NCBI GenBank assembly: GCA_937902945.1
Contig: CALEMD010000299.1
Location: 1-6,824 of the forward strand
Direction of reading: 5' to 3'
Source of the DNA: an uncultured Erysipelotrichaceae bacterium
GTDB taxonomy: Bacteria > Bacillota_I > Bacilli_A > Erysipelotrichales > Erysipelotrichaceae
DNA length: 6,824 nt
The translations under genes and the position numbers were made by a program. The notes under the pieces are model-generated. The model was not told the origin of the DNA and did not search any database. It saw nothing but the letters and a program-made list of their open reading frames with translations. Shown here one piece after another: positions 1-6,631 of this stretch (the stretch's first letter is position 1; every line of letters starts with the position of its first letter).

Positions 1-167
1 ACCTGGATGATTGCTTTCTCTCCCTGTATTTCAACAACTCGGCCAACCCTTGTTTCACCGTCTTTCAGCTGTATTTCCACCATTTCTTCATTGGAAACAC
101 CCTGGACATGATCCAGTGCTACCAGAGAACCTTTGATTTCATCTAAACCCAATAACTGCAGACTCAT
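1..167 (-). CDS. ntpB: V-type ATP synthase subunit B, N-terminal part (runs off left edge)
   Basis: The first 55 codons of the non-catalytic B subunit of the V1/A1 head are present, and the rest lies beyond the window edge. B alternates with A in the A3B3 hexamer and contributes the arginine finger to the catalytic interface; that region is not visible here. The N-terminus opens MSLQLLGLDEIKGSLVALD and continues with VQGVSNEEMVEIQLKDGETR and VGRVVEIQGEKAIIQ. This is the beta-barrel pattern of B subunits (I-G-P/S-L, V-x-G-V, E-x-V-E-I, G-x-R-x-G-x-V-x-E). The ATG at 165-167 is chosen because a strong AAAGGAGG lies at 177-184 with a 9-base spacer. A nearer upstream ATG reads ATG-ATA-TGA and stops at once. 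The gene starts 17 bases after the A stop codon, with its ribosome binding site directly against that stop, as in the usual A-B pair. Confidence 0.93.
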   Translation of the reverse strand, partial: MSLQLLGLDEIKGSLVALDHVQGVSNEEMVEIQLKDGETRVGRVVEIQGEKAIIQ

Positions 168-184
168 ATCATCAGTCCTCCTTT

Positions 185-1936
185 CTATCGGATCCCTGCC
201 AGAGTTGAATCAATTCTGGATGGGTATGCATCAAGCATTGCAATATTGTTATTCGGAACATCGTATTTCATCTTGATAACCGTGTCGAATATTCCCGTAT
301 TTGATATCAGGGATACCGGTATATGCTTGGCAATCAGAGGTTTGCAGGCACGGTTGAGATACGAGATTACCTTCAGCATCTTATACTGCTTTTCAAGCGG
401 TACATATGTATCTTCTGGATGAAATGAATTCTGCTGCAGATAGCCGACACGGATTGTTCTTGCAATCTCCAATGTCAGTTTCTGATCTTCCGGAAGCACA
501 TCTGATCCAATCAGTTTTACCACTTCATTCAGCTGTGATTCTTCATGCAGGATTTCTTCCATCTCACTGCGCAGATCAAGGAAATCTTTCGCAACATGAT
601 TTCCATACCAGCGGCTCAGATCATCTGTATATTCACTGTAGCTCTGTGTCCAGTTGACTGCCGGATAGTGGCGGGCATAGGCAAGACTCTTGTCGAGTGC
701 CCAGAAGCAGCGTACAAAGCGCTTGGTATTCTGTGTTACCGGTTCTGAGAAATCTCCGCCCTGCGGAGAAACCGCACCGATCAGTGTAACGGAGCCTTCT
801 TTGCCGCAGAGTGTATCCACATAGCCAGCACGTTCATAGAACTGAGCTATGCGGCTTGGCAGATAGGCTGGAAATCCTTCCTCTGCCGGCATTTCTTCCA
901 GACGTCCTGAGATTTCTCTCAGTGCTTCTGCCCAGCGTGAGGTAGAATCTGCCATCACTGCGACATGATATCCCATATCACGATAGTATTCAGCAATCGT
1001 AACACCTGTGTAGATGCTTGCCTCACGGGCAGCCACAGGCATATTGGATGTATTGGCAATCAGGCATGTTCTGTCAAGAAGCGGACGCTTGCTCTTTGGA
1101 TCAATCAGATCCGTGAATTCCTCAAGTACCTGTGTCATCTCATTGCCGCGTTCACCGCAGCCTACATAAACGATTATGTCTGCATCGCACCATTTTGCAA
1201 TCTGATGCTGCAACATTGTCTTGCCGGCTCCAAAGCCTCCTGGAACCGCAGCAGAACCGCCTTTGGCAATTGGAAACATTGTATCAAGCACTCGTTGCCC
1301 AGTGATCAGCGGAATGGATATTTCTTCACGCTTGATGATCGGTCTTGGATTGCGGATAGGCCAAAGCTGCATGAGCTTCAGTTCTTTTGTTTCATTGCTG
1401 TTATCAAGCTGAATGACAGCCAATGTATCTGTTACTGTATAGCTGCCGTCATTGACTGCAGATTTCACAGTACCATTCACATCCACCGGAACAAGAGCTC
1501 TATGCTCAATCAATGAAGTCTCAGGGCATGTCGCAAAGATCATGCCGCCGGTGACTCTGTCACCTGCTTTGATCTTCATGGTGACATCCCACTTCTTTGT
1601 CAGATTCAATGAAGGAATTGTCTTTCCTTCGCTGATAAAAGATCCCTGTTCCTTAGCAATTTCTTCAAGAGGTCTTTCAATGCCATCATAGATGCTTGTC
1701 AGAATGCCAGGTCCAAGAGACGCACAAAGCAATGATCCTGTGCCAATGACTTTTTCTCCCGGACGCAGTCCGGTTGTAGACTCATAGACCTGTATTGTAG
1801 TTCTGTCTTCTTCAATGCGGATGACTTCGCCTAACAGCTTCTTCCTGCCGACATAGACCATTTCCCGCATGCTGAAGGAAGATGTATGGGCCACAGATAC
1901 AACCGGTCCATTAATTGAATAGATTGTATCGCTCAT
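185..1936 (-). CDS. ntpA: V-type ATP synthase catalytic subunit A
   Basis: This is the catalytic subunit of the V1/A1 head, which hydrolyses or makes ATP at the A/B interfaces on the cytoplasmic face. It has 583 residues, normal for bacterial and archaeal A subunits (about 580-600). Residues 1-70 form the N-terminal beta barrel. Residues 110-190 are the extra non-homologous region that separates A from F-type beta. The P-loop GGFGAGKT is at 233-240 (Lys239, Thr240). GERGNE at 261-266 carries the catalytic Glu262. The Walker B region VAVMADSTSRWAEALRE is at 325-341, followed by SGRLEEMPAEEGFPAYLPSR. A helical C-terminal domain follows from about 440. The reading frame is open 17 codons further upstream, but that extension overlaps the E gene. 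The ATG at 1934-1936 has AAAGGAAG at 1944-1951 with a 7-base spacer and gives the family N-terminus MSDTIYSINGPVV. It overlaps the E stop codon as ATGA. All catalytic residues look intact. Confidence 0.98.
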   Translation of the reverse strand: MSDTIYSINGPVVSVAHTSSFSMREMVYVGRKKLLGEVIRIEEDRTTIQVYESTTGLRPGEKVIGTGSLLCASLGPGILTSIYDGIERPLEEIAKEQGSFISEGKTIPSLNLTKKWDVTMKIKAGDRVTGGMIFATCPETSLIEHRALVPVDVNGTVKSAVNDGSYTVTDTLAVIQLDNSNETKELKLMQLWPIRNPRPIIKREEISIPLITGQRVLDTMFPIAKGGSAAVPGGFGAGKTMLQHQIAKWCDADIIVYVGCGERGNEMTQVLEEFTDLIDPKSKRPLLDRTCLIANTSNMPVAAREASIYTGVTIAEYYRDMGYHVAVMADSTSRWAEALREISGRLEEMPAEEGFPAYLPSRIAQFYERAGYVDTLCGKEGSVTLIGAVSPQGGDFSEPVTQNTKRFVRCFWALDKSLAYARHYPAVNWTQSYSEYTDDLSRWYGNHVAKDFLDLRSEMEEILHEESQLNEVVKLIGSDVLPEDQKLTLEIARTIRVGYLQQNSFHPEDTYVPLEKQYKMLKVISYLNRACKPLIAKHIPVSLISNTGIFDTVIKMKYDVPNNNIAMLDAYPSRIDSTLAGIR

Positions 1937-2538
1937 TTGCTTTCTTCCTTTCTGTAAACAGTAAAGCCGGAATTCTCCCGGAACCATTTCAACTGATCAT
2001 TCAGCGCTGCTTCAAAGCAGCAGTCATACTCCAATGCGTTCTGCACATCCTCATAGCGGAAACCGCCGATGCGGATATCTTCAGTACGCACTTCATTGTC
2101 AAAGCCGTTTCTTTTCAATATCTGTTTCATTGCTTCAGTATCTTCTGCACGGGCAAAGAACACTCCATGTTCTTTCACCGGTATCTCTTTCAGCCTGTTT
2201 TCAAGATATGCCGGATACTCACTGCCTGACACAAATGCTTCCAAGTCAGCGCGGACATCTTCCAAGAGTTTATCCGTCAGTGATGTGCGCAGAGCAAGCA
2301 GATCTCTTTTTGTCTTCAGCTTATCCTGAGAAGCTTTTGTAGCCGCAAAAAGACGCAGATCACTCAGTTCTTTTTCAAGATAGGTATCGGTTTCTTTCTT
2401 AAGTCCTTCTTTAAAGAAATCGATCTGATCAGCTCGCATAGTAGCAATTTCCTGCTCGATTGCGTCACTTACCAATCTTGACTGAGAATCTATATCTTCT
2501 TCTATTTTATTCAGGATTTTTTCTTCATCTTTTTCCAC
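1933..2538 (-). CDS. ntpE: V-type ATP synthase subunit E (peripheral stalk)
   Basis: Subunit E pairs with a G/H-type subunit to form the peripheral stalk that holds the A3B3 head against rotation and links it to subunit I. The 201-residue length fits the family (about 190-210). Residues 1 to about 95 are a highly charged, heptad-rich helix (KILNKIEEDIDSQSRLVSD, then KKETDTYLEKELSDLR). Residues 100-201 form the globular head-binding domain, with the family pattern IRIGGF at 155-160 and a terminal amphipathic helix near FEAALNDQLKWF. The start is GTG at 2536-2538. No in-frame ATG occurs before residue 34, and GAGGTGAT at 2542-2549, complementary to the 16S tail, sits just upstream. The gene begins 9 bases after the F stop and its own stop overlaps the A start (ATGA), so translational coupling to both neighbours is likely. 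Subunit E is poorly conserved, so the call rests on context, architecture and the IGGF region. Confidence 0.92.
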   Translation of the reverse strand: MEKDEEKILNKIEEDIDSQSRLVSDAIEQEIATMRADQIDFFKEGLKKETDTYLEKELSDLRLFAATKASQDKLKTKRDLLALRTSLTDKLLEDVRADLEAFVSGSEYPAYLENRLKEIPVKEHGVFFARAEDTEAMKQILKRNGFDNEVRTEDIRIGGFRYEDVQNALEYDCCFEAALNDQLKWFRENSGFTVYRKEESK

Positions 2539-2541
2539 GTA

Positions 2542-2550
2542 ATCACCTCA
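2542..2550 (-). promoter_or_regulatory. Ribosome binding site of ntpE fused to the ntpF stop codon
   Basis: On the minus strand the sequence reads TGAGGTGAT, where TGA is the stop codon of subunit F and GAGGTGAT pairs with the 3' end of 16S rRNA. It lies 3 bases before the GTG start of subunit E (5 bases counted from the GAGGTG core). A ribosome ending translation of F therefore sits directly on the binding site for E. The strength of this site supports GTG as the true start. Confidence 0.75.
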
Positions 2551-2856
2551 TAGCTTGATGCCAATTGCTTCACTGATATATCTGTCAATCGTTTCTCCGA
2601 TCTTTGCAGAACCATGGCGATCGGATATCTCTGTAATCAGCGGTGAAGACAGATTCAATTTATACTCTGAGACAACGTCATAACAAAGAGAGACGGTTTT
2701 TGTCGTCATCAGTATGACTGCTATCTCCGGATCATGGATCAGTTCATCAAGACGTTTCAGTATTCCTTCACGTTCATGAATAACCTCACCCTCAATACCG
2801 GCAAGACGCATTCCCATAACAGTATCTGCGTTATCGCTGATGCAGTAAGCTTTCAT
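2548..2856 (-). CDS. ntpF: V-type ATP synthase subunit F (central stalk)
   Basis: Subunit F is a small CheY-like fold protein that binds subunit D in the rotating central stalk and modulates coupling. It is called NtpG in Enterococcus hirae, where the name NtpF is used for a different, stalk subunit. The 102-residue length is typical. Family patterns are visible: DNADTVMGMRLAGIEG at 8-23, the ILMTTKT strand near 48-54, SPLITEISDRHG at 71-82, and an ISEAIGIKL terminus. The ATG at 2854-2856 is preceded by AAGGAGA at 2860-2866. This site overlaps the TAA stop of subunit K (TAAGGAGA), with an 8-base gap between the genes. F lies between K and E, whereas in the enterococcal and archaeal order it lies just before A. 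The protein looks intact. Confidence 0.95.
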   Translation of the reverse strand: MKAYCISDNADTVMGMRLAGIEGEVIHEREGILKRLDELIHDPEIAVILMTTKTVSLCYDVVSEYKLNLSSPLITEISDRHGSAKIGETIDRYISEAIGIKL

Positions 2857-2864
2857 AATTCTCC

Positions 2865-3302
2865 TTAGAGTTTGTTAATAATCAGAATGGCAATCAGCAA
2901 GCCGTAGATAGCAATACCTTCACCAAGGGCAACAAATATAATAGCCTTGCCGAAACTATCTGGGTTTTCAGAAATAGCACCGATTGCGGCTGGAGCTGCA
3001 GATGCGACTGCCCATGCGGCACCGATTGAGCCAACAGCAACTGCAACTGCTGCTGCAATGAATCCGGTTGCCTGTGCAGTTGTACCGCTGATGCTCTGGG
3101 CTGCTTCTTCAGCGATCGCTGTAAAGCTGTTTGCCTGCAGAAGAACAACAACCAGGAACACACCGGCAAAGATTGCTACCTGTCCTAAGATTCTTGCCTT
3201 TGCATTTTCTGGATTGATGCCATGACGGAACATAAGCCACAGCGGACCGATTACAAGAATGACTGCTAATAGGGGTAAAAACATTTCACTTAAAGATAAC
3301 AT
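2865..3302 (-). CDS. ntpK: V-type ATP synthase subunit K (rotor-ring proteolipid)
   Basis: This is the membrane proteolipid that forms the ion-carrying rotor ring turning against subunit I. It has 145 residues and four predicted membrane helices: about 7-25, 38-57, 79-103 and 120-143. The ion-binding carboxylate is Glu128 in FVALGEGIAIYGLLIAILI of helix 4. The polar loop ISENPDSFGKA (110-120) is the usual cytoplasmic loop. The first hairpin has no carboxylate but keeps a matching NPENAKARI loop (30-38), so it looks like a diverged half of a duplicated hairpin. The position of the Na+-binding Gln in E. hirae NtpK (Gln110) is Val99 here, and Gly follows the Glu, so I infer proton use. The ATG at 3300-3302 is preceded by AGAGAGG at 3311-3317. 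An in-frame ATG at residue 7 is a less likely start, because it would shorten helix 1 and has no comparable site. The gene lies 18 bases after I. Confidence 0.94.
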   Translation of the reverse strand: MLSLSEMFLPLLAVILVIGPLWLMFRHGINPENAKARILGQVAIFAGVFLVVVLLQANSFTAIAEEAAQSISGTTAQATGFIAAAVAVAVGSIGAAWAVASAAPAAIGAISENPDSFGKAIIFVALGEGIAIYGLLIAILIINKL

Positions 3303-3320
3303 AGGATTTTCCTCTCTTCC
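3303..3320 (-). promoter_or_regulatory. ntpI-ntpK junction: ribosome binding site with small hairpin
   Basis: The 18-base spacer between the I stop and the K start reads GGAAGAGAGGAAAATCCT on the minus strand. Two candidate binding sites are present: GGAAG next to the TAA stop, and AGAGG about 8 bases before the ATG. The last 11 bases (3303-3313) form a perfect 4-base-pair inverted repeat, AGGA-AAA-TCCT. Folded, it would pair part of the second site with the bases directly before the start codon. The hairpin is short, so any effect on translation is only a possibility. Confidence 0.45.
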
Positions 3321-5150
3321 TTAATCGACTGCACTCGCAGTCAGTTCTTTAAATTTCTTACCGCCGCCTGCATAATAGCGGCTGAACATTTCATAATACT
3401 CAAGACGCAGTGTCTGAATACCAACGATCAGGCCTTCTAGAACCATGACCAGCAGGTTTCCAAAGATTACTACAACGATACTTGCACCGCCTGTCATTTC
3501 TGCCAATGTCATAACAACAAGCATCATGCCGGCATGGCTTAATACGAAGCCGCCTACACGCAGATAAGACATGGAGTTGGTCACAAAGCTCAGAAATATC
3601 TCAAATACTTCGAAGAAGCTCTGCGCTATAAAGCCTCCGAATCCTCCAGTTCCTTCCACTGTGAATCCATGGCCCGAAATCAGGTTGGTCAGCGGTTCCT
3701 TCAGAAGGAACAGTATTGCCGGTATTCCCATGAATAGAATCAGCCAGACAGGAGTCAATAGACTGCCATCTGAGAAGACAAGCATCTTCACAAGAGCTAT
3801 CAGAAGGAATCCATACATGATGAATCCAGCCACGCCATTCTGTGAGAACCATACTTCGCCCCACTTCTTATGACGGGCATTGTTATATATGTTCATGATC
3901 ATCGTCGTCAGGATCAGCACAGCTCCAATCAGAATTGCACCGATCAGTATGATCATTGTGCTGCTGTTTGCCATAACATCAAACAGTTTCTCGCGCACAT
4001 GGAACAGTGATTGATGAATCGGATTCAGCATGCTTTCATAACCGAATACTGATCCAAACAGGAAGCCGAAGATCATCGATGTAATTCCTACTCGGCCGAT
4101 GATTCCCCAAAGCTTGCCTTTTTTCTCAAAGATCAGTCCAAGAAGCAGCAGAACAAGTCCCTGCCCAAGATCTCCAAACATGATTCCAAACAGCAGACAG
4201 TAAGTGATTGCCAGAAACATAGTCGGATCCATATCATCATATGCCGGCAGACCATACATCTCCACAAACAGTTCAAACGGTCTTGCAAACCAGTTGTTCT
4301 TCAGCAAAGTCGGCGGTTTCAGAGCCGGTACCTCTGCAGGTTCATGAACCGAGAATTCTACTGGCTGTCCAGCAAATGTCTGTTTATAAGAATCAAGATC
4401 ATCTGCCTTTACAAATCCTGACAGTATCTGTTTTTCATCAATGATTGCGATATACGGATACATGCTGTAAAGCTCTGTATGCAGATGGCAGAATGCATAT
4501 ATATCCTGCAGTCTGTCTTTGTATTCAGCAAGCAGACGATGTATATCGACACTTGGTATTTCTATTGGTTCAAAATACAGACTTTCAAATATCTTTGCGA
4601 TATGCTCTGCATATGTATCACTTGTGACATACACCATCCATATATACTGTGTGTTCTCATTCAGTTTATGGAAGACAAATATATCATCTCGATACATTGC
4701 CAGTTTCTTGAAACTGTCCTTCGGCAGGCGCCCCAATCCAAAGTTCAGATAGCGGCAGGCCTTCATCTTTTCAAATCCGCATTCACTCAATGCATCCAGT
4801 GCCTTCTCATCTTCTTTAGAAAGAGTCACTGCTGCAGAATCTGCTGTAATCTGAAACTTCTCATCCAGCTCTTTCAGGAAATCTTCTATTTCCTGCTGCG
4901 TATATGCTTTCTCTGCAGGCGCAGATGAGTCATATTCATAGCCAACACTGTGTCCGAAGTTCTTCAGTGTCTGCAGATAGCCCGAATAGACATTCTGGGT
5001 CTGTATCAGTTTGCCATGATTGTCATCATTGACAATTTCCGATGCAGGTTCTGCATTCAAGAGATGTGATTTCATGCCAGTCAGAAGCATCTGATCAAGG
5101 TGTTCCTGGTCTGTGCTGGCACTTACAAATTCCATTTTTACAATTGCCAT
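3321..5150 (-). CDS. ntpI: V-type ATP synthase subunit I (membrane stator, a-subunit homologue)
   Basis: Subunit I supplies the ion half-channels beside the K ring and anchors the peripheral stalks. At 609 residues it is somewhat shorter than the usual 640-660. Residues 1 to about 305 are the cytoplasmic arm, a mixed alpha/beta region with helical stretches near 85-125 and 180-220. The membrane domain starts at the hallmark YDDMDPTMFLAITY (304-317) and FGIMFGDLGQG (321-331). About eight membrane segments follow, with GFLFGSVFGYE at 362-372. The two arginines that face the rotor carboxylate in this family are present: Arg531 in SMSYLRVGG of the seventh segment and Arg582 in IQTLRLEYYEMFSRYY of the eighth. 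They match yeast Arg735 and Arg799. The ATG at 5148-5150 has AAAGGAG at 5157-5163 with a 6-base spacer. The gene starts 13 bases after the C stop. Nothing suggests truncation; the shorter length comes from the cytoplasmic arm. Confidence 0.97.
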   Translation of the reverse strand: MAIVKMEFVSASTDQEHLDQMLLTGMKSHLLNAEPASEIVNDDNHGKLIQTQNVYSGYLQTLKNFGHSVGYEYDSSAPAEKAYTQQEIEDFLKELDEKFQITADSAAVTLSKEDEKALDALSECGFEKMKACRYLNFGLGRLPKDSFKKLAMYRDDIFVFHKLNENTQYIWMVYVTSDTYAEHIAKIFESLYFEPIEIPSVDIHRLLAEYKDRLQDIYAFCHLHTELYSMYPYIAIIDEKQILSGFVKADDLDSYKQTFAGQPVEFSVHEPAEVPALKPPTLLKNNWFARPFELFVEMYGLPAYDDMDPTMFLAITYCLLFGIMFGDLGQGLVLLLLGLIFEKKGKLWGIIGRVGITSMIFGFLFGSVFGYESMLNPIHQSLFHVREKLFDVMANSSTMIILIGAILIGAVLILTTMIMNIYNNARHKKWGEVWFSQNGVAGFIMYGFLLIALVKMLVFSDGSLLTPVWLILFMGIPAILFLLKEPLTNLISGHGFTVEGTGGFGGFIAQSFFEVFEIFLSFVTNSMSYLRVGGFVLSHAGMMLVVMTLAEMTGGASIVVVIFGNLLVMVLEGLIVGIQTLRLEYYEMFSRYYAGGGKKFKELTASAVD

Positions 5151-5163
5151 CTCCGGCTCCTTT

Positions 5164-6204
5164 CTAATAGATCAGCAGCATCTTAATGCGATCTGCACTG
5201 ATGCCATAGCGTACACCTTCTATGATATCCACTACATTCCGTATCTCACATTCACTCAGAAGCATATAAGAGAGAAGCACAAGATTGGGATCTGTGTAGA
5301 ATTCAATGAAGTGATAGTTCATGTTGAAACTGATCATATTTGTATAGTGTTCAATATAGGAAAATTTTTCACTCGAGATATACTTTTTATACTTTGATGC
5401 CTGCAGAATACGTATCACCTCATCTGCATCACTGCAGTCAATCATGCTCTGTATCTGCTTTGAGCTGAATACAAATGTCTGCGGTGATATCAGTTTGCGG
5501 ATTCTGTCTGGCGGCGTCTGAAAGTATTTTTTCAGACGATAGATGATCGCAATATTATCCAGTTCAATCGCACTGAGATAAATCTCCCGCATCTGTGCTT
5601 TGCCTTGCTTTGAGCCAGCAAGATCAATTGTTTCAAGAACTTTGCCGTAATACTGAAGCCTCATCTCATGCTCAAGACCCGCATAGTCGATTTCTTCCAT
5701 CTTTGCATCGCCATATTTTCTGACAGTATCAAAGAACATGGTTCCCTTCAGCACTTTCAATAATTCTTCGAAATTCTTCACTTCCGCGAGTCTGCGGATA
5801 TTGAAGGTCATATAATGCTCTACATAGATCGGCATTCTACTGATCAATGTTATGCGGTCTTCTGCTTCATCGCTTGTGAACGAGCGGATGCACATCAGTA
5901 TCAGACTGATCTCTGTTTCCATGATTGTCAGATAGATGAATCTGTCACTTCCGGAGTTTGAATACCTCAGCAGCCTTGACAGTCTGTTGAATACATCTGT
6001 TCTCAGAAGCGCCTCCAGCTGTCCGCGATGGATCGCCTTGTCATTGATGCCTTCAAGCGCAACCGAAAAACAGGTGCTTGTTTTCAGATAGCCGGCAATC
6101 TCAGATACAGATTTCTTCTGCAGCAAAGTCTGATAGTCAGATGCTTTCAGACGTTCGCCGAACATCGCTCTAGCCTTTGCGGCCATTGCATTACTGCCCG
6201 TCAT
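5164..6204 (-). CDS. ntpC: V-type ATP synthase subunit C (central-stalk socket, d-subunit homologue)
   Basis: Subunit C is the funnel-shaped adaptor that seats the D/F central stalk on top of the K ring. The 346-residue length is close to the family norm (about 330-350). The protein is soluble and almost entirely helical, made of three repeated helical-bundle units. The best family signature is at the C-terminus: a conserved acidic/Arg helix EIRNVVDIIEGVRYG at 320-334, then SADRIKMLL. The N-terminal MAAKARAMFGERL, with a basic and Arg-rich first helix, is also typical. The frame is open three codons further, to a GTG at 6211-6213. That GTG overlaps the ribosome binding site AGGAG (6213-6217), which stands 8 bases before the ATG at 6202-6204, so the ATG is chosen. 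The gene follows the G/H-type subunit by 27 bases and precedes I by 13. Its place ahead of I differs from the enterococcal order, in which C follows E. Confidence 0.94.
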   Translation of the reverse strand: MTGSNAMAAKARAMFGERLKASDYQTLLQKKSVSEIAGYLKTSTCFSVALEGINDKAIHRGQLEALLRTDVFNRLSRLLRYSNSGSDRFIYLTIMETEISLILMCIRSFTSDEAEDRITLISRMPIYVEHYMTFNIRRLAEVKNFEELLKVLKGTMFFDTVRKYGDAKMEEIDYAGLEHEMRLQYYGKVLETIDLAGSKQGKAQMREIYLSAIELDNIAIIYRLKKYFQTPPDRIRKLISPQTFVFSSKQIQSMIDCSDADEVIRILQASKYKKYISSEKFSYIEHYTNMISFNMNYHFIEFYTDPNLVLLSYMLLSECEIRNVVDIIEGVRYGISADRIKMLLIY

Positions 6205-6212
6205 AATAATCA

Positions 6213-6217
6213 CTCCT
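6213..6217 (-). promoter_or_regulatory. Ribosome binding site that sets the ntpC start
   Basis: AGGAG on the minus strand stands 8 bases before the ATG at 6202-6204. A GTG in the same frame (6211-6213) overlaps this site and cannot be the start if the site is used. This decides the start in favour of the ATG and shortens the protein by three residues. Confidence 0.7.
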
Positions 6218-6231
6218 GTCAGCCGTTCTGA

Positions 6232-6561
6232 TCATGAGGTGTGAGAGGGATCTTTCGTAATTCTTTCTACAAATTCCTGACGCCATTGCTTGGCATTGGA
6301 ATCATATATGGATTGCAGATGATCTGATTCTGCCTTGTAGTATTCACGATTTTTCTGATCGTTCTCCGCAATCTGTTCATTCAATTGCTGACGTGTCTGT
6401 TCTACTTTGGCATTCACCTGTTTCCAAGCATCATCAGAAAGTTCTTTCTTCTCCTGCTCAATTGCCTGAGTCAGATCAAACTTTTCCTGATGGATCTTCT
6501 TAACAGCTTCTCTAGTCTTTTCGTCCTGCTCAATCAGGCGCTTGATTGCTGCGATTTCCAT
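6232..6561 (-). CDS. Coiled-coil peripheral-stalk subunit of V-type ATPase (G/H type)
   Basis: This is a 109-residue soluble protein rich in Glu, Gln and Lys. It has no Cys, Gly or membrane segment and a single Pro, near the C-terminus. It is heptad-patterned from about residue 5 to 100, so it should form one long helix. It ends in a Trp/Phe-containing segment (SNAKQWRQEFVERITKD). Length, composition and position as first gene of the operon match the subunit that pairs with E in the peripheral stalk, called G in eukaryotes, AhaH in archaea and NtpF in Enterococcus hirae. Sequence conservation in this family is very low, so the call is partly from context. The frame also opens at a GTG (6568-6570), but that codon lies inside the ribosome binding site AGAGGTGGAG. 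The ATG at 6559-6561, 8 bases after AGAGG, is preferred. The C gene begins 27 bases downstream. Confidence 0.78.
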   Translation of the reverse strand: MEIAAIKRLIEQDEKTREAVKKIHQEKFDLTQAIEQEKKELSDDAWKQVNAKVEQTRQQLNEQIAENDQKNREYYKAESDHLQSIYDSNAKQWRQEFVERITKDPSHTS

Positions 6562-6564
6562 TCT

Positions 6565-6574
6565 CTCCACCTCT
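6565..6574 (-). promoter_or_regulatory. Ribosome binding site of the first ATPase gene
   Basis: AGAGGTGGAG on the minus strand precedes the ATG at 6559-6561. The AGAGG core ends 8 bases before the ATG, the usual spacing. The in-frame GTG lies inside this element, which argues against GTG as the start codon. Confidence 0.65.
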
Positions 6575-6590
6575 TTTCGTGGTACTCTTT

Positions 6591-6619
6591 ATTATATGCT
6601 TTTTTCACAAACTTACATA
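6591..6619 (-). promoter_or_regulatory. Probable promoter of the ATPase operon
   Basis: A perfect TATAAT -10 hexamer lies at 6591-6596 on the minus strand, about 30 bases before the first ATPase start codon. Transcription would begin near 6583-6585, leaving a leader of roughly 22 bases that holds the ribosome binding site. At a 17-base spacing the -35 position reads TATGTA (6614-6619), a poor match to TTGACA, and there is no TG extension of the -10. An A-rich run lies just upstream of the -10. The weak -35 suggests either low basal activity or dependence on an activator. The -10 match is seen directly; promoter function is inferred. Confidence 0.5.
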
Positions 6620-6631
6620 GGAACTTATTAC

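Noticed and set aside
965..1516. Open frame of 183 codons on the plus strand inside the A gene
   Set aside because: It lies wholly antisense to the strongly conserved catalytic subunit A, its translation is Cys/His-rich with no domain pattern, and it has no convincing ribosome binding site. It is a shadow of the real gene.
1937..1987. N-terminal extension of subunit A by 17 residues
   Set aside because: The extension lies within the E gene and does not resemble A subunits. The internal ATG has a good ribosome binding site and the family N-terminus.
2894..3169. Second minus-strand frame inside the K gene
   Set aside because: It is a frame-shifted reading of the Ala-rich proteolipid, rich in Gln/Leu repeats from GCA/GCTG codons. 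The K frame has the clear family match.
4479..4928. Open frame of 149 codons on the plus strand inside the I gene
   Set aside because: It is antisense to the cytoplasmic arm of subunit I and has low-complexity Cys/Ile/Phe-rich composition typical of reverse-frame translation.
6598..6606. T-run on the plus strand as an intrinsic terminator
   Set aside because: No stable GC-rich stem precedes it on the plus strand, and no plus-strand gene ends nearby. On the minus strand it is the A-run upstream of the -10 element.
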